64,000 bases of DNA from Aromatoleum petrolei (GTDB taxonomy: Bacteria; Pseudomonadota; Gammaproteobacteria; Burkholderiales; Rhodocyclaceae): assembly GCF_017894385.1 (NCBI RefSeq), contig NZ_CP059560.1, positions 806,001-870,000 of the forward strand, read 5' to 3'. The position numbers were made by a program, and so were the translations under genes. The notes under the pieces are model-generated. The model had not been told where the DNA came from. It worked only from the letters and a program-made list of their open reading frames with translations, and ran no database searches. This document shows, piece after piece, positions 43,792 through 52,499 of this stretch. Each line of letters starts with the position of its first letter. Within the stretch, counting starts at the first letter, position 1.

Positions 43792-46077
43792 TCAGGCCGC
43801 CAGCCTCTTGGCCAGCGCCACCTCAATGCTGTCGCCGGTCTGATTGAGGACGTCGAGACCGGTTTCCGGCATGTCGCCCGACGTCGATTGCGCCACCGCG
43901 ATCTTCTGCGCCATCAATGTGAGGCAGTCCATTTGTGCCGATTCCGCGTATCCGAAGAAGTGCACGGCCACGTCGTTCCGCTGCCCGATGCGCCATGAAC
44001 GGCGCGAGGCCTGCTGCAGGGTGTAGCAGTTGTAGCCCGACTGCATGTAGGCGATGGTCGGAAAGTCGAGCAAGTCGAGCCCGGTCTTCACGAGTTCCGG
44101 ATTTGTGACGAGCACGTCGATGCCGCGTTCGACCTGGTCGGCCACCCAATCCTCGCGGCGGGCCGCTTCAACGCTCGCGCGCAGCACGGCCACCTTGAAG
44201 CCGGCGCGTTCCAGCTGGGCCCGCAGGCGACTTGTGGTGTCTCGGGTCCCCGTGTAGATGGAGTACGCGAGCACCTTGCGGCCCCTGCCCTTCTCATGAC
44301 GGCAAAGTTCGATCAGCGCCGCTTCCTTCGGGCTCACGTCCCCGTCGCCGAAGACTGCCCTCTGATACGCAAGCTCTGCGCCAGTTCGAGGATGCCTGAC
44401 GAGTTCGTCGCAGAAGCAGCAGTCAGGCCAGGCAAGTAGCACTTGGAGCACCACACCGAGCAGCGTCGCGTCACCGCAGCGCAGCGCCTGGCGCAACTCG
44501 GCGGTGAGGACCGTCGCGAGCTTCGTGTAGCCCTCGCGCTGGACCTCCGTCATCGCCACCGATTCGAACACCTCGCGGTAGGGCGGCAGCACGTCGCCGC
44601 CTATGTCCTTGAGCTTCAGGAAGACCGTGCAGGGCAGCACGTACCGCATGATGCCCTTCGGGCCGAAGCCGGGGGCTTTGGCCGTTCGATGGCTGATCGT
44701 CTTGCCCTTCGCAGTCCGATGGGAGCGGCTTTCCACCTCCCGGTAGATGTCCTTCACGACACCGTGATCGCGCATGAAAGCCATTGCCGCCGGGCCCAGG
44801 CTGCGACGCACGTTCGGGCGGTAGCCGTCGTCGATCATCGCCCTCGGATTGAGGCGCCAGAGGAGATAGAACAGATCCTCTGCGTAGCCCCCCATCAGCG
44901 TCCCGGTCAGCAGCAGCGTCTTGCTGCACTTTGCGGCCAGGACGCCCATGGCTTGCCCCTGTGCGCTACCGGCGTTCTTGTACTCATGCCCCTCGTCGAC
45001 CACCAGCAAGCCGAAGTAGCCTTGGGGCAAGTACCGTTTAACGAATTCCGTCGCTTGGTAGTCGCCCTGGCCGAAGCCGATCTCCATGGCGGCCATGGCG
45101 CGCTCCATGCGTGCGGCCTGGCGGTCGGAGAAGACGAGCTCCCCCTCCTCGTCCATCAGGTTGATGAACTCGTGCACGTTGTCCGCAAGCATGGCGCCGA
45201 GCATCTCCTCGCCAAATCGTCGGACCAGGTTGTCAGCGGTCTTCACGCCGATGGTCGGCAGCTGCTGCAAAGCGTCCATGACGAGCTCACGGTGCGAGCG
45301 CTGCGGCTTGCCCTTGCGGGTCAAGGTCCACAGGCGCCCGCTGCAATGAGGGCAAGCGCTTCGATTCTCGTCGAGCACGACCTTCGCCCGCGCCGCCGAC
45401 ATTGGCAGCTCGGAGTCGTTGGCCCTGTCCGTCAGCCATTGCCCGCAGTCCGGACACGTGGCGTAGGCGGCGACGTGGCGCACGCCGAGCTCGTCCCGAT
45501 AAACCGTCCTGCGTACGTTGAACGCGGGCCGCCAATGGAAGCCCATGCGCATCCGCACGCGCCCGAGCACGAAAAACTCTGGCACTGCGGGCACCGTGCG
45601 CATCGCGCGCAGTGTGAGCAGCTTCTGCAAGGTATCCGGCCCGTTGAGTATCCAGACTCGAGCATCCGGCACGGTCAGCATGATTTCCCTGCGCCACTTG
45701 TACACCAAGTGAGGCGGAGACAGTACAAGGGTGCGGCGGAAGCCCGCCTCGTGCATCACGACGGCCGCGGCGATCGCCATCATGGTCTTGCCAGTTCCCA
45801 TCTCGGCGTTGAGGATCGCCGCCGGGTCACCGGTGTCGAGCAGCAGGCGAGTCAGGGCTTGGACGGCATCGCGCTGCGCCGGAAAGGGCTTTCGGCGCAG
45901 CCGATCCATCAACTCATCGCGCCGCGGATCGGCTGCGCCGTCATAGACGGGAGGATTCTGGCGTCGAACGGCGTCCAGCAGGCTGGCGCCGAAGTCGTCG
46001 ACGAACTCCGCCAGCGACAGCTGGGCAGGTTCCGGAAGGACGAGAGGCGACGCGAAGTCGGCACGAGCGAGTTGCAT
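43792..46077 (-). CDS. SNF2-like superfamily II helicase/ATPase
   Basis: A 761-residue protein. Motif I is AEMGTGKTM (near 95), motif II is VVDEGHEY (DEGH box), and the second RecA lobe has VLVTNPELVKTGLDLLDF and ending motifs QASRRSWRIGQ, the SNF2-type QxxGRxxRxGQ variant. Two CxxC pairs (CPDCGQW, CPHCSGR) in an insertion suggest a zinc ribbon. It is cytoplasmic and acts on DNA. ATG 46077 has AAGGAG upstream; the longer frame is leader. Large helicases of this type are standard accessory genes of ICEclc/PFGI-1-like elements. Confidence 0.8.
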   Translation of the reverse strand: MQLARADFASPLVLPEPAQLSLAEFVDDFGASLLDAVRRQNPPVYDGAADPRRDELMDRLRRKPFPAQRDAVQALTRLLLDTGDPAAILNAEMGTGKTMMAIAAAVVMHEAGFRRTLVLSPPHLVYKWRREIMLTVPDARVWILNGPDTLQKLLTLRAMRTVPAVPEFFVLGRVRMRMGFHWRPAFNVRRTVYRDELGVRHVAAYATCPDCGQWLTDRANDSELPMSAARAKVVLDENRSACPHCSGRLWTLTRKGKPQRSHRELVMDALQQLPTIGVKTADNLVRRFGEEMLGAMLADNVHEFINLMDEEGELVFSDRQAARMERAMAAMEIGFGQGDYQATEFVKRYLPQGYFGLLVVDEGHEYKNAGSAQGQAMGVLAAKCSKTLLLTGTLMGGYAEDLFYLLWRLNPRAMIDDGYRPNVRRSLGPAAMAFMRDHGVVKDIYREVESRSHRTAKGKTISHRTAKAPGFGPKGIMRYVLPCTVFLKLKDIGGDVLPPYREVFESVAMTEVQREGYTKLATVLTAELRQALRCGDATLLGVVLQVLLAWPDCCFCDELVRHPRTGAELAYQRAVFGDGDVSPKEAALIELCRHEKGRGRKVLAYSIYTGTRDTTSRLRAQLERAGFKVAVLRASVEAARREDWVADQVERGIDVLVTNPELVKTGLDLLDFPTIAYMQSGYNCYTLQQASRRSWRIGQRNDVAVHFFGYAESAQMDCLTLMAQKIAVAQSTSGDMPETGLDVLNQTGDSIEVALAKRLAA

Positions 46078-46137
46078 GGAGGTCTCCTTGAGAAGGCGGA
46101 GACCGAACCCATGCGGGTACGTATCCCCGCATGGGTT
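46078..46137 (-). promoter_or_regulatory. Two-hairpin leader of the helicase gene, masking its ribosome-binding site
   Basis: In mRNA sense, AACCCATGCGGG pairs with CCCGCATGGGTT (12 bp, 46106-46137, loop GATACGTA), then GGTCTCC pairs with GGAGACC (46104-46098 with 46087-46081), which overlaps the Shine-Dalgarno AAGGAGA. It resembles hairpins 3 and 4 of the CAGCCCCTG leaders, but the CAGCCCCTG hairpin itself is absent. Confidence 0.5.
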
Positions 46138-46199
46138 TGATGTGGAAGAAAGGGGGCGATGGCTGAAGGCGGCCCGTATTCGCCCCGAACACTTTTCGC

Positions 46200-47162
46200 T
46201 CAGTACTCTTCGGGCAGCAGCAAGGTCGTGACGCTGCGGTCCGCTTCCGTGATGATCCACAACGTATTGGTGCCGTAGCCCGCGCTCGGCCGAGCCGGGT
46301 CGATCGGATACGCGGCGAATATGCGGTCGCCCGACCGCACGGCCTCGTCGTTCTGCTCGGGTTCGGAGCTCACCCCCCAATCGCCTCGTACGTAGGCGGC
46401 GAGACAGCGGTCGACAAGATCCGGATGGCGCTCGAGGAGCGGCTCGACCCCCGCTGTCATGACCACACGACCGAGTTCAAACAAGGGTTTGGCCGATGCC
46501 TGCTTGGGCGGCAAGGCGTCGGCGATCGCCCGGATCCGTCCCGCCGCGTCAGCGGCGAGGTCGTCCGCCTCGAGCGTCAACACCCCCTGCTTGACGGCCA
46601 TCGAAACGATGTCCTGGAACCGCTCCTCCAGCGTGACGCGAACACCGCCAACCTTACCGAGCGGTGGATAGCTGAAGCAGCCCAGTGGCATGCAGAGCCG
46701 ATCACCCAGGCCGTCGAGCAACGGATCGCGCCAGTGATCGAGGAGTGGCAGCGGGCTGAGGTCCCGGATCAGGGCCCACAGTTGGGAGCGCGGCACGTCG
46801 CGCTCATCACTCACCAGCCAGGCAGTTCCTCCCGGCCGGTCGAGCTGCACCAGAACCGGGTCGTAGAGCCACGTGTGCGTCAGTGGTCCGAACAGATTCC
46901 GGTCAGGGAAACGACCTGTGAACTTCTGCAGCCGCTCCGGCTCCGGAACGAACACCGTGTGTCGCGCTCCATCATCGGCCAGGGTGAAGGTGGCCTCCCC
47001 CGCCTGGAGCAGGCCGCCCTGATCGCGAGGCACGGAGAAGGCGGACATGAACTGCAGCACGGAGGTGTCGCGTCCGTACAAGGAGAGCAGCAACAGTTCG
47101 CCATTTTCACCGCGGACGCAGGCATCCGCGTACAGATCGGAGAAACCCTCGATCGACAACAT
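46200..47162 (-). CDS. Hypothetical plasmid/ICE protein with conserved C-terminal module
   Basis: A 320-residue protein. The C-terminal ~60 residues (GDWGVSSEPEQNDEAV, then WIITEADRSVTTLLLPEEY) form a short module widely seen at the end of phage, plasmid and ICE hypothetical proteins. The N-terminal part is of unknown function. GGGAGG precedes the ATG by about 9 bp. It shares orientation with the helicase gene 122 bp downstream and is probably co-transcribed. Confidence 0.6.
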   Translation of the reverse strand: MLSIEGFSDLYADACVRGENGELLLLSLYGRDTSVLQFMSAFSVPRDQGGLLQAGEATFTLADDGARHTVFVPEPERLQKFTGRFPDRNLFGPLTHTWLYDPVLVQLDRPGGTAWLVSDERDVPRSQLWALIRDLSPLPLLDHWRDPLLDGLGDRLCMPLGCFSYPPLGKVGGVRVTLEERFQDIVSMAVKQGVLTLEADDLAADAAGRIRAIADALPPKQASAKPLFELGRVVMTAGVEPLLERHPDLVDRCLAAYVRGDWGVSSEPEQNDEAVRSGDRIFAAYPIDPARPSAGYGTNTLWIITEADRSVTTLLLPEEY

Positions 47163-47177
47163 GATGGGTGCCTCCCT

Positions 47178-47303
47178 TCAATGGACGCCAATCGCCCATG
47201 GCGATCGGTTTTCGGGTAGGGAGGCGAACCGGACGCGGGACAAGCGCCTGGCGTCCACGCCCGCGAGCGTGGCTTCGAGGTCGGTGAAATCGACGTTTTC
47301 CAT
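47178..47303 (-). CDS. Small ORF (41 residues) behind leader copy C
   Basis: Forty-one codons (MENVDFTDLEATLAGVDARR and on) with AGGAG 8 bp before the ATG. It sits exactly where a structured leader would deliver the ribosome, and 15 bp before the next gene. The N-terminal sequence looks protein-like, the C-terminal half less so. It may be a real small protein or a coupling ORF for the gene at 47162. Confidence 0.45.
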   Translation of the reverse strand: MENVDFTDLEATLAGVDARRLSRVRFASLPENRSPWAIGVH

Positions 47304-47431
47304 GGCAGAGCTCCTCGTGAAATGGGGAGATGCCGCCCCCCATCGGGGAAGCGGATCTTCCCGATGGGGGTGGATGAAGGACGAATGCCCCGGGCCCCGA
47401 AGGGCCGTCGCTGTTTCAGGGGCTGACAGCG
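47304..47431 (-). promoter_or_regulatory. CAGCCCCTG-type structured leader, copy C
   Basis: Hairpin 1 pairs CGCTGT-side bases with ACAGCG around CAGCCCCTGAA (47431-47409). Hairpin 2 is GGCCC-TTCG-GGGCC with a UUCG tetraloop. Hairpin 3 is a ~14-bp stem (CCCCCATCGGGAAG with CTTCCCCGATGGGGG, one bulge, 47370-47336) holding GATCCG in the loop. A weak CTCC/GGAG pairing lies at the Shine-Dalgarno. It drives the small ORF at 47303 and probably the genes behind it. Confidence 0.6.
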
Positions 47432-47463
47432 CGCGGCGTCGACGCGATGGCGTCGCCGGAAAA

Positions 47464-47805
47464 CTACGTCTGGGCAACTGGTTGCGGCACTGCCATGGGA
47501 GCAGGTAGCCAGACCCGTCCGTTGTAACTCACGCGTGCGACCTGCTGGCCGCAACCGTCAAGGACTTGTCCCCCCACCCAATTGCCGCCGCCGACTTGGT
47601 TCTCGACGATGAAGCTGCGGACAACACGGCTCGCGTCTCCAAGGGACGCCACCGGCGCCAGGCGATTCCGGACGCCGAGAAGTGTTTGCGCGGGGTCCTG
47701 ACCGAGGTCCGGGTTACCCGCCGTCATCAAGGCGACGCGAAGTGGCTGACGCTGCGCAAGCTCGTACTCTTCCGCCACACGGTCGAAGTTTCGCGATGTG
47801 TGCAT
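47464..47805 (-). CDS. Hypothetical protein
   Basis: A 113-residue protein with AGGAG 8 bp before the ATG. It has a helical N-terminus (NFDRVAEEYELAQRQPLRVAL) and a C-terminal part with GGQVLDGCGQQVARVSYNGRV that could be β. No family recognised. It ends just upstream of leader copy C, so the next genes have their own control element. Confidence 0.5.
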   Translation of the reverse strand: MHTSRNFDRVAEEYELAQRQPLRVALMTAGNPDLGQDPAQTLLGVRNRLAPVASLGDASRVVRSFIVENQVGGGNWVGGQVLDGCGQQVARVSYNGRVWLPAPMAVPQPVAQT

Positions 47806-47913
47806 GATGCGCTCCTGAATGTCCCGTCGGTCGCCGCACCCGCCGGGCGTGCAACCCGACGGGTGATGAGGGAGGACAATGGAATCGCGGCGGCACGGCC
47901 GCCCCAGGAGAAA

Positions 47914-48537
47914 CTACGAATCGCTGATGCGCCGGACCGGAAGCAAGAGCAGCTCGCCCTGCGCCAGCGCCGACATCAGCACCTTGTCGCTCGGCACACG
48001 CACCGACCGCGCAATCGCATCGAAGAATGGAGACTGATCGGTGAGATGGTCGGACAGAAGGCGCGCCAGGTCGGTCAGCACGTGGAGGACGGCCTCGCCG
48101 GCAGTGTCGGAGTCATGCGTGTCTTGCAGTCGCTCCGCAACATGCGTGAGGAGCGCGGCGCCCATCGGAAACAGGGCCTCCGGCCAATCGATTCCGCCGT
48201 CGGCTCCGATCGGGATCTCCATCTGGTCGGCACCCGCTTCGGGAAGCAGTACGCACATGCGATCCAGGGTACTCGCCAGTGCGTGGTTGAATTTGGCTCG
48301 AACCACTCGGATGATCGACCAGAACGTGTCGGCTTCGTCGGGCGCCCGGCACGCCAGCCGCCAGACGACCTCCGTCCGCGCGAGCGTGCCCGGGTGGCAC
48401 AGCAGCGTGGTCTGAAGATACTCGAGGCAGCCCGCCCGCCACTCGCGATCCGTCGTCAAGCGGTTGCGGCCCGCGCGCGACAGTGCGGACACGTCACGGT
48501 GTCGCACGAGCACCCACATATCGATTTCCTGCTGCAT
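47914..48537 (-). CDS. Hypothetical protein
   Basis: A 207-residue, mostly helical acidic protein. ATG 48537 is chosen for GGGAG 7 bp upstream (MQQEIDMWVLVRHRDVSAL); upstream residues in the frame look like shadow. Segments such as EVVWRLACRAPDEADTFWSI and LTDLARLLSDHLTDQSPFF suggest a compact helical fold. No motif recognised. It lies between the methyltransferase and the 113-residue protein in the same orientation. Confidence 0.5.
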   Translation of the reverse strand: MQQEIDMWVLVRHRDVSALSRAGRNRLTTDREWRAGCLEYLQTTLLCHPGTLARTEVVWRLACRAPDEADTFWSIIRVVRAKFNHALASTLDRMCVLLPEAGADQMEIPIGADGGIDWPEALFPMGAALLTHVAERLQDTHDSDTAGEAVLHVLTDLARLLSDHLTDQSPFFDAIARSVRVPSDKVLMSALAQGELLLLPVRRISDS

Positions 48538-48711
48538 CTCGTTCTCCCAAAGAATGATAGATGGCTGGAAGACAACACAAAGGCGAGCTCGCCCCCGAAG
48601 AGGGAGCCCGTTCGGGTTGCAGTGGTGGTGGTCAAAGCGCCGGCGCCGAGGCCAGCAAAGCGAGGCGGAGCGGCGCTCCGCAAGACCCACATGCAGTGTG
48701 TTTGCCCTGCC

Positions 48712-49809
48712 CTATTGGATCGTGACGATGGACCCGAACCCGGGCCCTGGCGTGAAATCGATCCCGCGTATCACGGGCACGAACCGATCGGTAAGAATGA
48801 CGGTTTCACTGACGGTCCCATCCGGGCCTTCCGAAAGCTCGACGGAGCGGACCTTATCCTTGTACGTGTCGCCCTTGATCAACAGGGTGCGACCGCTGCC
48901 AGCGGTCACGATTCCGTGCGCGTGACCGGCCGCCAGCGCCAAAGCCAGGTGCCACCGCCCCATTGCAGTCAAGGGCGGACGGTGGGCGCCTTGCGTAACC
49001 CCGAAGTGAGTCCGGAAATGCGGCCAGAGGCTATGCGCATGCAGTCGCGCCACCTCGGATGCGAGTTGGGCGGCATCGATGCGGACCGCGTGAAAGCGGC
49101 CCTCCCCACCCGCAATCTCCGGAATGGCGTACGGCTCGTCGGTCCAGCACTCGGGCAATACCTGATCGAATGCTTCTCCCTTGCCGGCAGCGATGAGCGC
49201 CGACACGGTGCGGGATTCCGGCCGATCCGAACGGCGCCGAACGCCGAACACCACGCACTGCTTGAACTGCTGCTCCGGCGCGATATGGAAGCGAATGCGC
49301 TCGAAGTTGCGGGCAAGGAGGCCTGCGAACTCCGCGTCGAGGACGTAGTAGGGCACGATGAGAACAAGGACGCCTCCGAACGCAAGGGTTTGAAAGGTCC
49401 GCCGGAAGAAGATCTTCTCAAGTCGGTCCGGCCCTTTGTCGCCGGTCTGCGCCCGGTCCGCCACCGCGTCGCCATAGGGCGGATTCAGGAACAAGAGCCC
49501 CATGGACCCGGGTGTTACGACGACGTCCTGAATGTCGGCGTGAATCGCAAGGTCCAGGACGGATTTCGCATGCCAGGCGCGCTCGGCATCGAACTCGACG
49601 CCGAATGCCTGAACGGCGGCACCGCATCCAGTCAGCGCTTCCCTGACCTGGTGGAGCGCAGCGCCTTCGCCGCAGCACGGATCCAGGATCCGTAGCTCAT
49701 TGCCTGCTACATCGAGGGCGGCGACAATCCGCTCGAGCGTCGCCTGGTCGGTCGGATAGTAGCCCTTCTTCACGAAATTGCGCGCCAGGCGCGGGAATAT
49801 CAGGGCCAT
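48712..49809 (-). CDS. Class I SAM-dependent DNA methyltransferase-like protein (DUF6094-type)
   Basis: A 365-residue enzyme. Motif I is ILDPCCGEGAAL (about residues 40-51) and motif IV is LLFLNPPYGD (near 111), the NPPY signature of amino-methyltransferases acting on adenine N6. After the catalytic half, a C-terminal domain of about 180 residues follows. ATG 49809 is preferred (AGGAGG 6 bp upstream); the longer frame is leader D. No cognate nuclease is adjacent, so it is an orphan methylase, perhaps protecting ICE DNA in a new host. Substrate is not known. Confidence 0.75.
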   Translation of the reverse strand: MALIFPRLARNFVKKGYYPTDQATLERIVAALDVAGNELRILDPCCGEGAALHQVREALTGCGAAVQAFGVEFDAERAWHAKSVLDLAIHADIQDVVVTPGSMGLLFLNPPYGDAVADRAQTGDKGPDRLEKIFFRRTFQTLAFGGVLVLIVPYYVLDAEFAGLLARNFERIRFHIAPEQQFKQCVVFGVRRRSDRPESRTVSALIAAGKGEAFDQVLPECWTDEPYAIPEIAGGEGRFHAVRIDAAQLASEVARLHAHSLWPHFRTHFGVTQGAHRPPLTAMGRWHLALALAAGHAHGIVTAGSGRTLLIKGDTYKDKVRSVELSEGPDGTVSETVILTDRFVPVIRGIDFTPGPGFGSIVTIQ

Positions 49810-49924
49810 GGAGCCTCCTCGGAGTCGGCGGGACGCAATGCCCCTCCACGGGCCGATCGCGACCCGCAGGTTGTGGATGATGTCCCGGAGCGACATGCTC
49901 GGTCCTGTTGCAGGGACTGACAGG
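49810..49924 (-). promoter_or_regulatory. CAGCCCCTG-type leader, copy D (diverged)
   Basis: Hairpin 1 pairs CCTGT with ACAGG around CAGTCCCTGCA (49924-49904), one base changed in the loop. It is followed by GAGC/GCTC. Hairpin 3 is not clear, but GGGACATCATCCAC resembles its loop. It precedes the methyltransferase start. Confidence 0.45.
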
Positions 49925-50324
49925 CTGATGAATCTGGCAACACGCGCCACCGGCCGATAGCCGGACGGCCGCAAACGGATTTCCATCGTCGGTCTGCCTG
50001 CTGTGGGCCGACCATGGGAACCCGCTGGTTCCGCTTGGATGGGATTTGAACGATACCTTCGTCACACCCGCGGGCCTCAAGACGCGTTGCCCTGAGACCC
50101 CGTGGCTCGGATGCGAGGCACCCCAGTGGAAGGCGTGGGCGCCGATGAAAGGGCGCGCGGGGAAACCGCCGACGCAAATGCCGCAACACATCGGGCGTGT
50201 TGCTGCCCAGTTGTCGATGGAGCCCTCGCAGGCTTTCCGAATCACGCGCGTCCCCTGACGCACTGAACCCGATTCGGAAAGCCCGCGCGCGGGCTGGCGG
50301 CCGGAGTCGGCCGCGGGGATTGTT
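49925..50324. other. 400-bp stretch without a supported gene
   Basis: A + strand frame at 50046-50258 (TTG start, LNDTFVTPAGLKTRCPETPW and on, 70 codons, open upstream to 49932) has a protein-like composition but no RBS and is opposite to its neighbours, so it is only a weak candidate. I see no terminator or repeat here. Confidence 0.3.
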
Positions 50325-50972
50325 CTACGATGCGTCCGCCTTCGCGGCCAGGTAGGCCCGATACCGATCGGATTCCTCCGGATACCAGACCTGCTCTTCC
50401 GGCACAAAACCGTATTGGAGTCCGGACTTCAACCGATTGCGCTGCTCCCGGAAGCGCCGGCGGTCATCGATCGTCGGGTCGAGCTTCACCGGTTGGCGCA
50501 CCGCGACCAGCCCGTGGAGCTCGTCGCCGAAGAGCGCGAGATCGGGCGATTCGTCCGAACCCGTGGTGGGCGATACCGGCGGCGCCCCGCCCTCCTGCCC
50601 CCGTTCGGGCGCACCGCTTCCCTCCAACTCGCCATTCCCGGCACCCGGACGCGCAGCCTGCGCTACCGCCTCGTCAGCGGGATCGGGTTCCATCGGCGCC
50701 TCGGGCAGACTCCTTTCCGTGCCGCTATGAACGTGCAAATCGGCGAGTCGGGCGCGAATCTCCAACACGAGCCGACCGTTGCTGGCATAGGACCAGGGGA
50801 AGATGCGCTGGATGATATAGCGCCCCGTGTAGCTCCCTTCCTCGAACTGATCGAGGATTGGATCCTTGACACGAAACTCGCCGATATCGGTCAGCAGATC
50901 GCCGACACAGAACGGGCCATTGGCCCCCTTGATGCGCTTGATGTTCAGCGTGCCTTCGACAGTGATGCTCAC
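50325..50972 (-). CDS. DUF3275 family protein
   Basis: A 215-residue protein. The N-terminal ~100 residues (TVEGTLNIKRIKGANGPFCV, then FRVKDPILDQFEEGSYTGRY) match the DUF3275 domain found in ICEclc/PFGI-type elements; the rest is an acidic, Pro/Gly-rich linker and a C-terminal segment (YGFVPEEQVWYPEES). The GTG at 50972 is preferred; its GGAG is 9 bp upstream and lies in a hairpin with CTCC. Biochemical role unknown. Confidence 0.7.
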   Translation of the reverse strand: MSITVEGTLNIKRIKGANGPFCVGDLLTDIGEFRVKDPILDQFEEGSYTGRYIIQRIFPWSYASNGRLVLEIRARLADLHVHSGTERSLPEAPMEPDPADEAVAQAARPGAGNGELEGSGAPERGQEGGAPPVSPTTGSDESPDLALFGDELHGLVAVRQPVKLDPTIDDRRRFREQRNRLKSGLQYGFVPEEQVWYPEESDRYRAYLAAKADAS

Positions 50973-51230
50973 GATCTCGATCTCCGAATGCGGTATCGGA
51001 GGCGTGCCCACCGAAGGGGACGAACGCCCCCGATGGGTGGTTGAAAATCGGACACCGAACGGGTCGAACCATCGGTGCGTGCGGTACAGGAGGGCCACCA
51101 ACATGGTTGGTGGCCCCGGCTTTGAAAGAGGCACCGGTATTCCGGACCGGTACGGGATCGAAGCGGACAGGCAAGGCCCGAGCGAGGACCCCAGGCCTGA
51201 CGGCCGTCCCAGTTACAGGGGCTGACTGGG
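50973..51230 (-). promoter_or_regulatory. CAGCCCCTG-type structured leader, copy E
   Basis: Hairpin 1 pairs CCCAGT with ACTGGG around CAGCCCCTGTA (51230-51208), six base pairs and covarying. Hairpin 2 is GGCC-GTCA-GGCC. A CCACC/GGTGG-closed hairpin lies at about 51006-51040. Hairpin 4 pairs CTCCGA (51001-50996) with TCGGAG (50987-50982), hiding the Shine-Dalgarno of the DUF3275 gene. Confidence 0.55.
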
Positions 51231-51314
51231 CGCACCACACACGTTTTTGCCGAAACGTGCAAAACGGGTGGAAACCCACGAAAGGCTCCGAGCTTGGAAC
51301 GGCTGATCGGGTGA

Positions 51315-51821
51315 TCACCCGCTGGTGCCGGTGCGCTCCAGGTGAGCGCTTTCGGCCGCTGGCTGAACATCCGTTGTCTTCGGGCGTTCGTAGACCGTTT
51401 GGCCGTCCACCTTGACGTGCGTCAGCAGTAGCAGCCGGCCCTTGATGATGACTCGCGGTTCCTTGCCGGGTGCACCGGTTTCGGAATCCTTGACGTCGGC
51501 ATAGTAGAGATGTGGGTAGATGTCACCCACGCGGAATGACACAAAGACCTTGCGGTCGTTCTGGACATCCTGCTTGAAGCGTTCAACGAGCTCGGCACAC
51601 TCGGCACCGACCACTCTGAGGTCAAAGTACGTGTACGCCGGTTCCGAGACGGACCCGTGAACAGCGTTGATCGCGCATGCAAGAAAGGGCTCGGCTCGAC
51701 GGCCACCGCCGCGCGGCTTCACCCACCGGACCCGGCCCAAATAGCCGCATCCCTTGGTATGCAGGTCGAAATGCTCCTTCTCGGGAGCGGTCTTGGAAGC
51801 AACTTGCGTGGATTCGGACAT
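51315..51821 (-). CDS. DUF3577 family protein (STY4534-like)
   Basis: A 168-residue protein with the DUF3577 core (HFDLHTKGCGYLGRVRWVKP, then FLACAINAVHGS and VSFRVGDIYPHLY). The fold resembles a single-strand DNA-binding OB-like β barrel, but this is not proven. ATG 51821 has GGAG 7 bp upstream. DUF3577 and DUF3275 genes travel together in this ICE class, as here, each behind its own structured leader. Confidence 0.75.
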   Translation of the reverse strand: MSESTQVASKTAPEKEHFDLHTKGCGYLGRVRWVKPRGGGRRAEPFLACAINAVHGSVSEPAYTYFDLRVVGAECAELVERFKQDVQNDRKVFVSFRVGDIYPHLYYADVKDSETGAPGKEPRVIIKGRLLLLTHVKVDGQTVYERPKTTDVQPAAESAHLERTGTSG

Positions 51822-51952
51822 GACAGTCTCCAAACGAAAAAAATCGGGAGACCACACGTCCCATGATCGGGAAGTGAATCTTCCCGATCGGGTGGGTGAC
51901 ACAAACGAAACCCCGGACCTGACGGTCGTTCCGGTTACAGGGGCTGACCGGA
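51822..51952 (-). promoter_or_regulatory. CAGCCCCTG-type structured leader, copy F
   Basis: Hairpin 1 pairs TCCGGT with ACCGGA around CAGCCCCTGTA (51952-51930). Hairpin 2 is GACC-GTCA-GGTC, a compensatory change against GGCC/GGCC in copy E. Hairpin 3 pairs GATCGGGAAG with CTTCCCGATC (51889-51865) around ATTCA. Hairpin 4 pairs GTCTCC (51852-51847) with GGAGAC (51831-51826), covering the Shine-Dalgarno. Confidence 0.6.
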
Positions 51953-52499
51953 CGCAGTACACCGGCCGCATGGCCGAATACTCGCGCCGATTTTACGCCA
52001 AGTGCCCGCGCCGTCAACAGGGCAACGCCATCGAGCCAATGGCAGCATGCCACCACCGTAGAAACGGGGACCAGCGGTGTTGCGCCCCAGACAGTGGCAC
52101 GACGACTCGAGCGCACCTTCAGCCTGGCCAAACCGCCTTGCATTTCTTCGCTTGATCAGCGACATTCCCGCGAGGGGACGGATCTCATCCGCCCGACAGA
52201 AACCCTTCGCACACGATCGCGACCAGCCTGCTCGGCTGCACGACCTCTCGCATCTGCAACAGCACGCCAATGCGCCGGATTTGATGCCGCCCGCGCGCGT
52301 TTGACGCCCCAGACAGGGAGCTGGTGCCCACGGCGGGCCCATCCTGTGGTGCTCCCGTCGTCTGAAAGGCCCCCCGCGCCAGTTGTTCTCCCCGATGGGG
52401 CTCCTCCGCTCGGGGCTCCTCCGCTCGGGGGCTGCACCCGACTTGGCGCCATCCACACTGCAATCACATGACATTCCCCTGGGCATGGAGGTAAGGGTT
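51953..52499. other. 547-bp stretch without a supported gene
   Basis: Frames here lack RBSs and have arginine-rich shadow composition. At 52393-52431 a short repeat GGGCTCCTCCGCTCG occurs two to three times. CGCCCCAGACAG occurs at both ends of the stretch (about 52083 and 52306). I see nothing else. Confidence 0.5.

Noticed and set aside
50046..50258. + strand 70-codon ORF in the gap next to the DUF3275 gene
   Set aside because: Composition is plausible, but there is no RBS or ATG start and it opposes its neighbours; left as a note in the gap entry.
51935..52143. - strand ORF reading through leader copy F (PVSPCNRN)
   Set aside because: The protein sequence is just the translated leader hairpin and recurs wherever the leader occurs.
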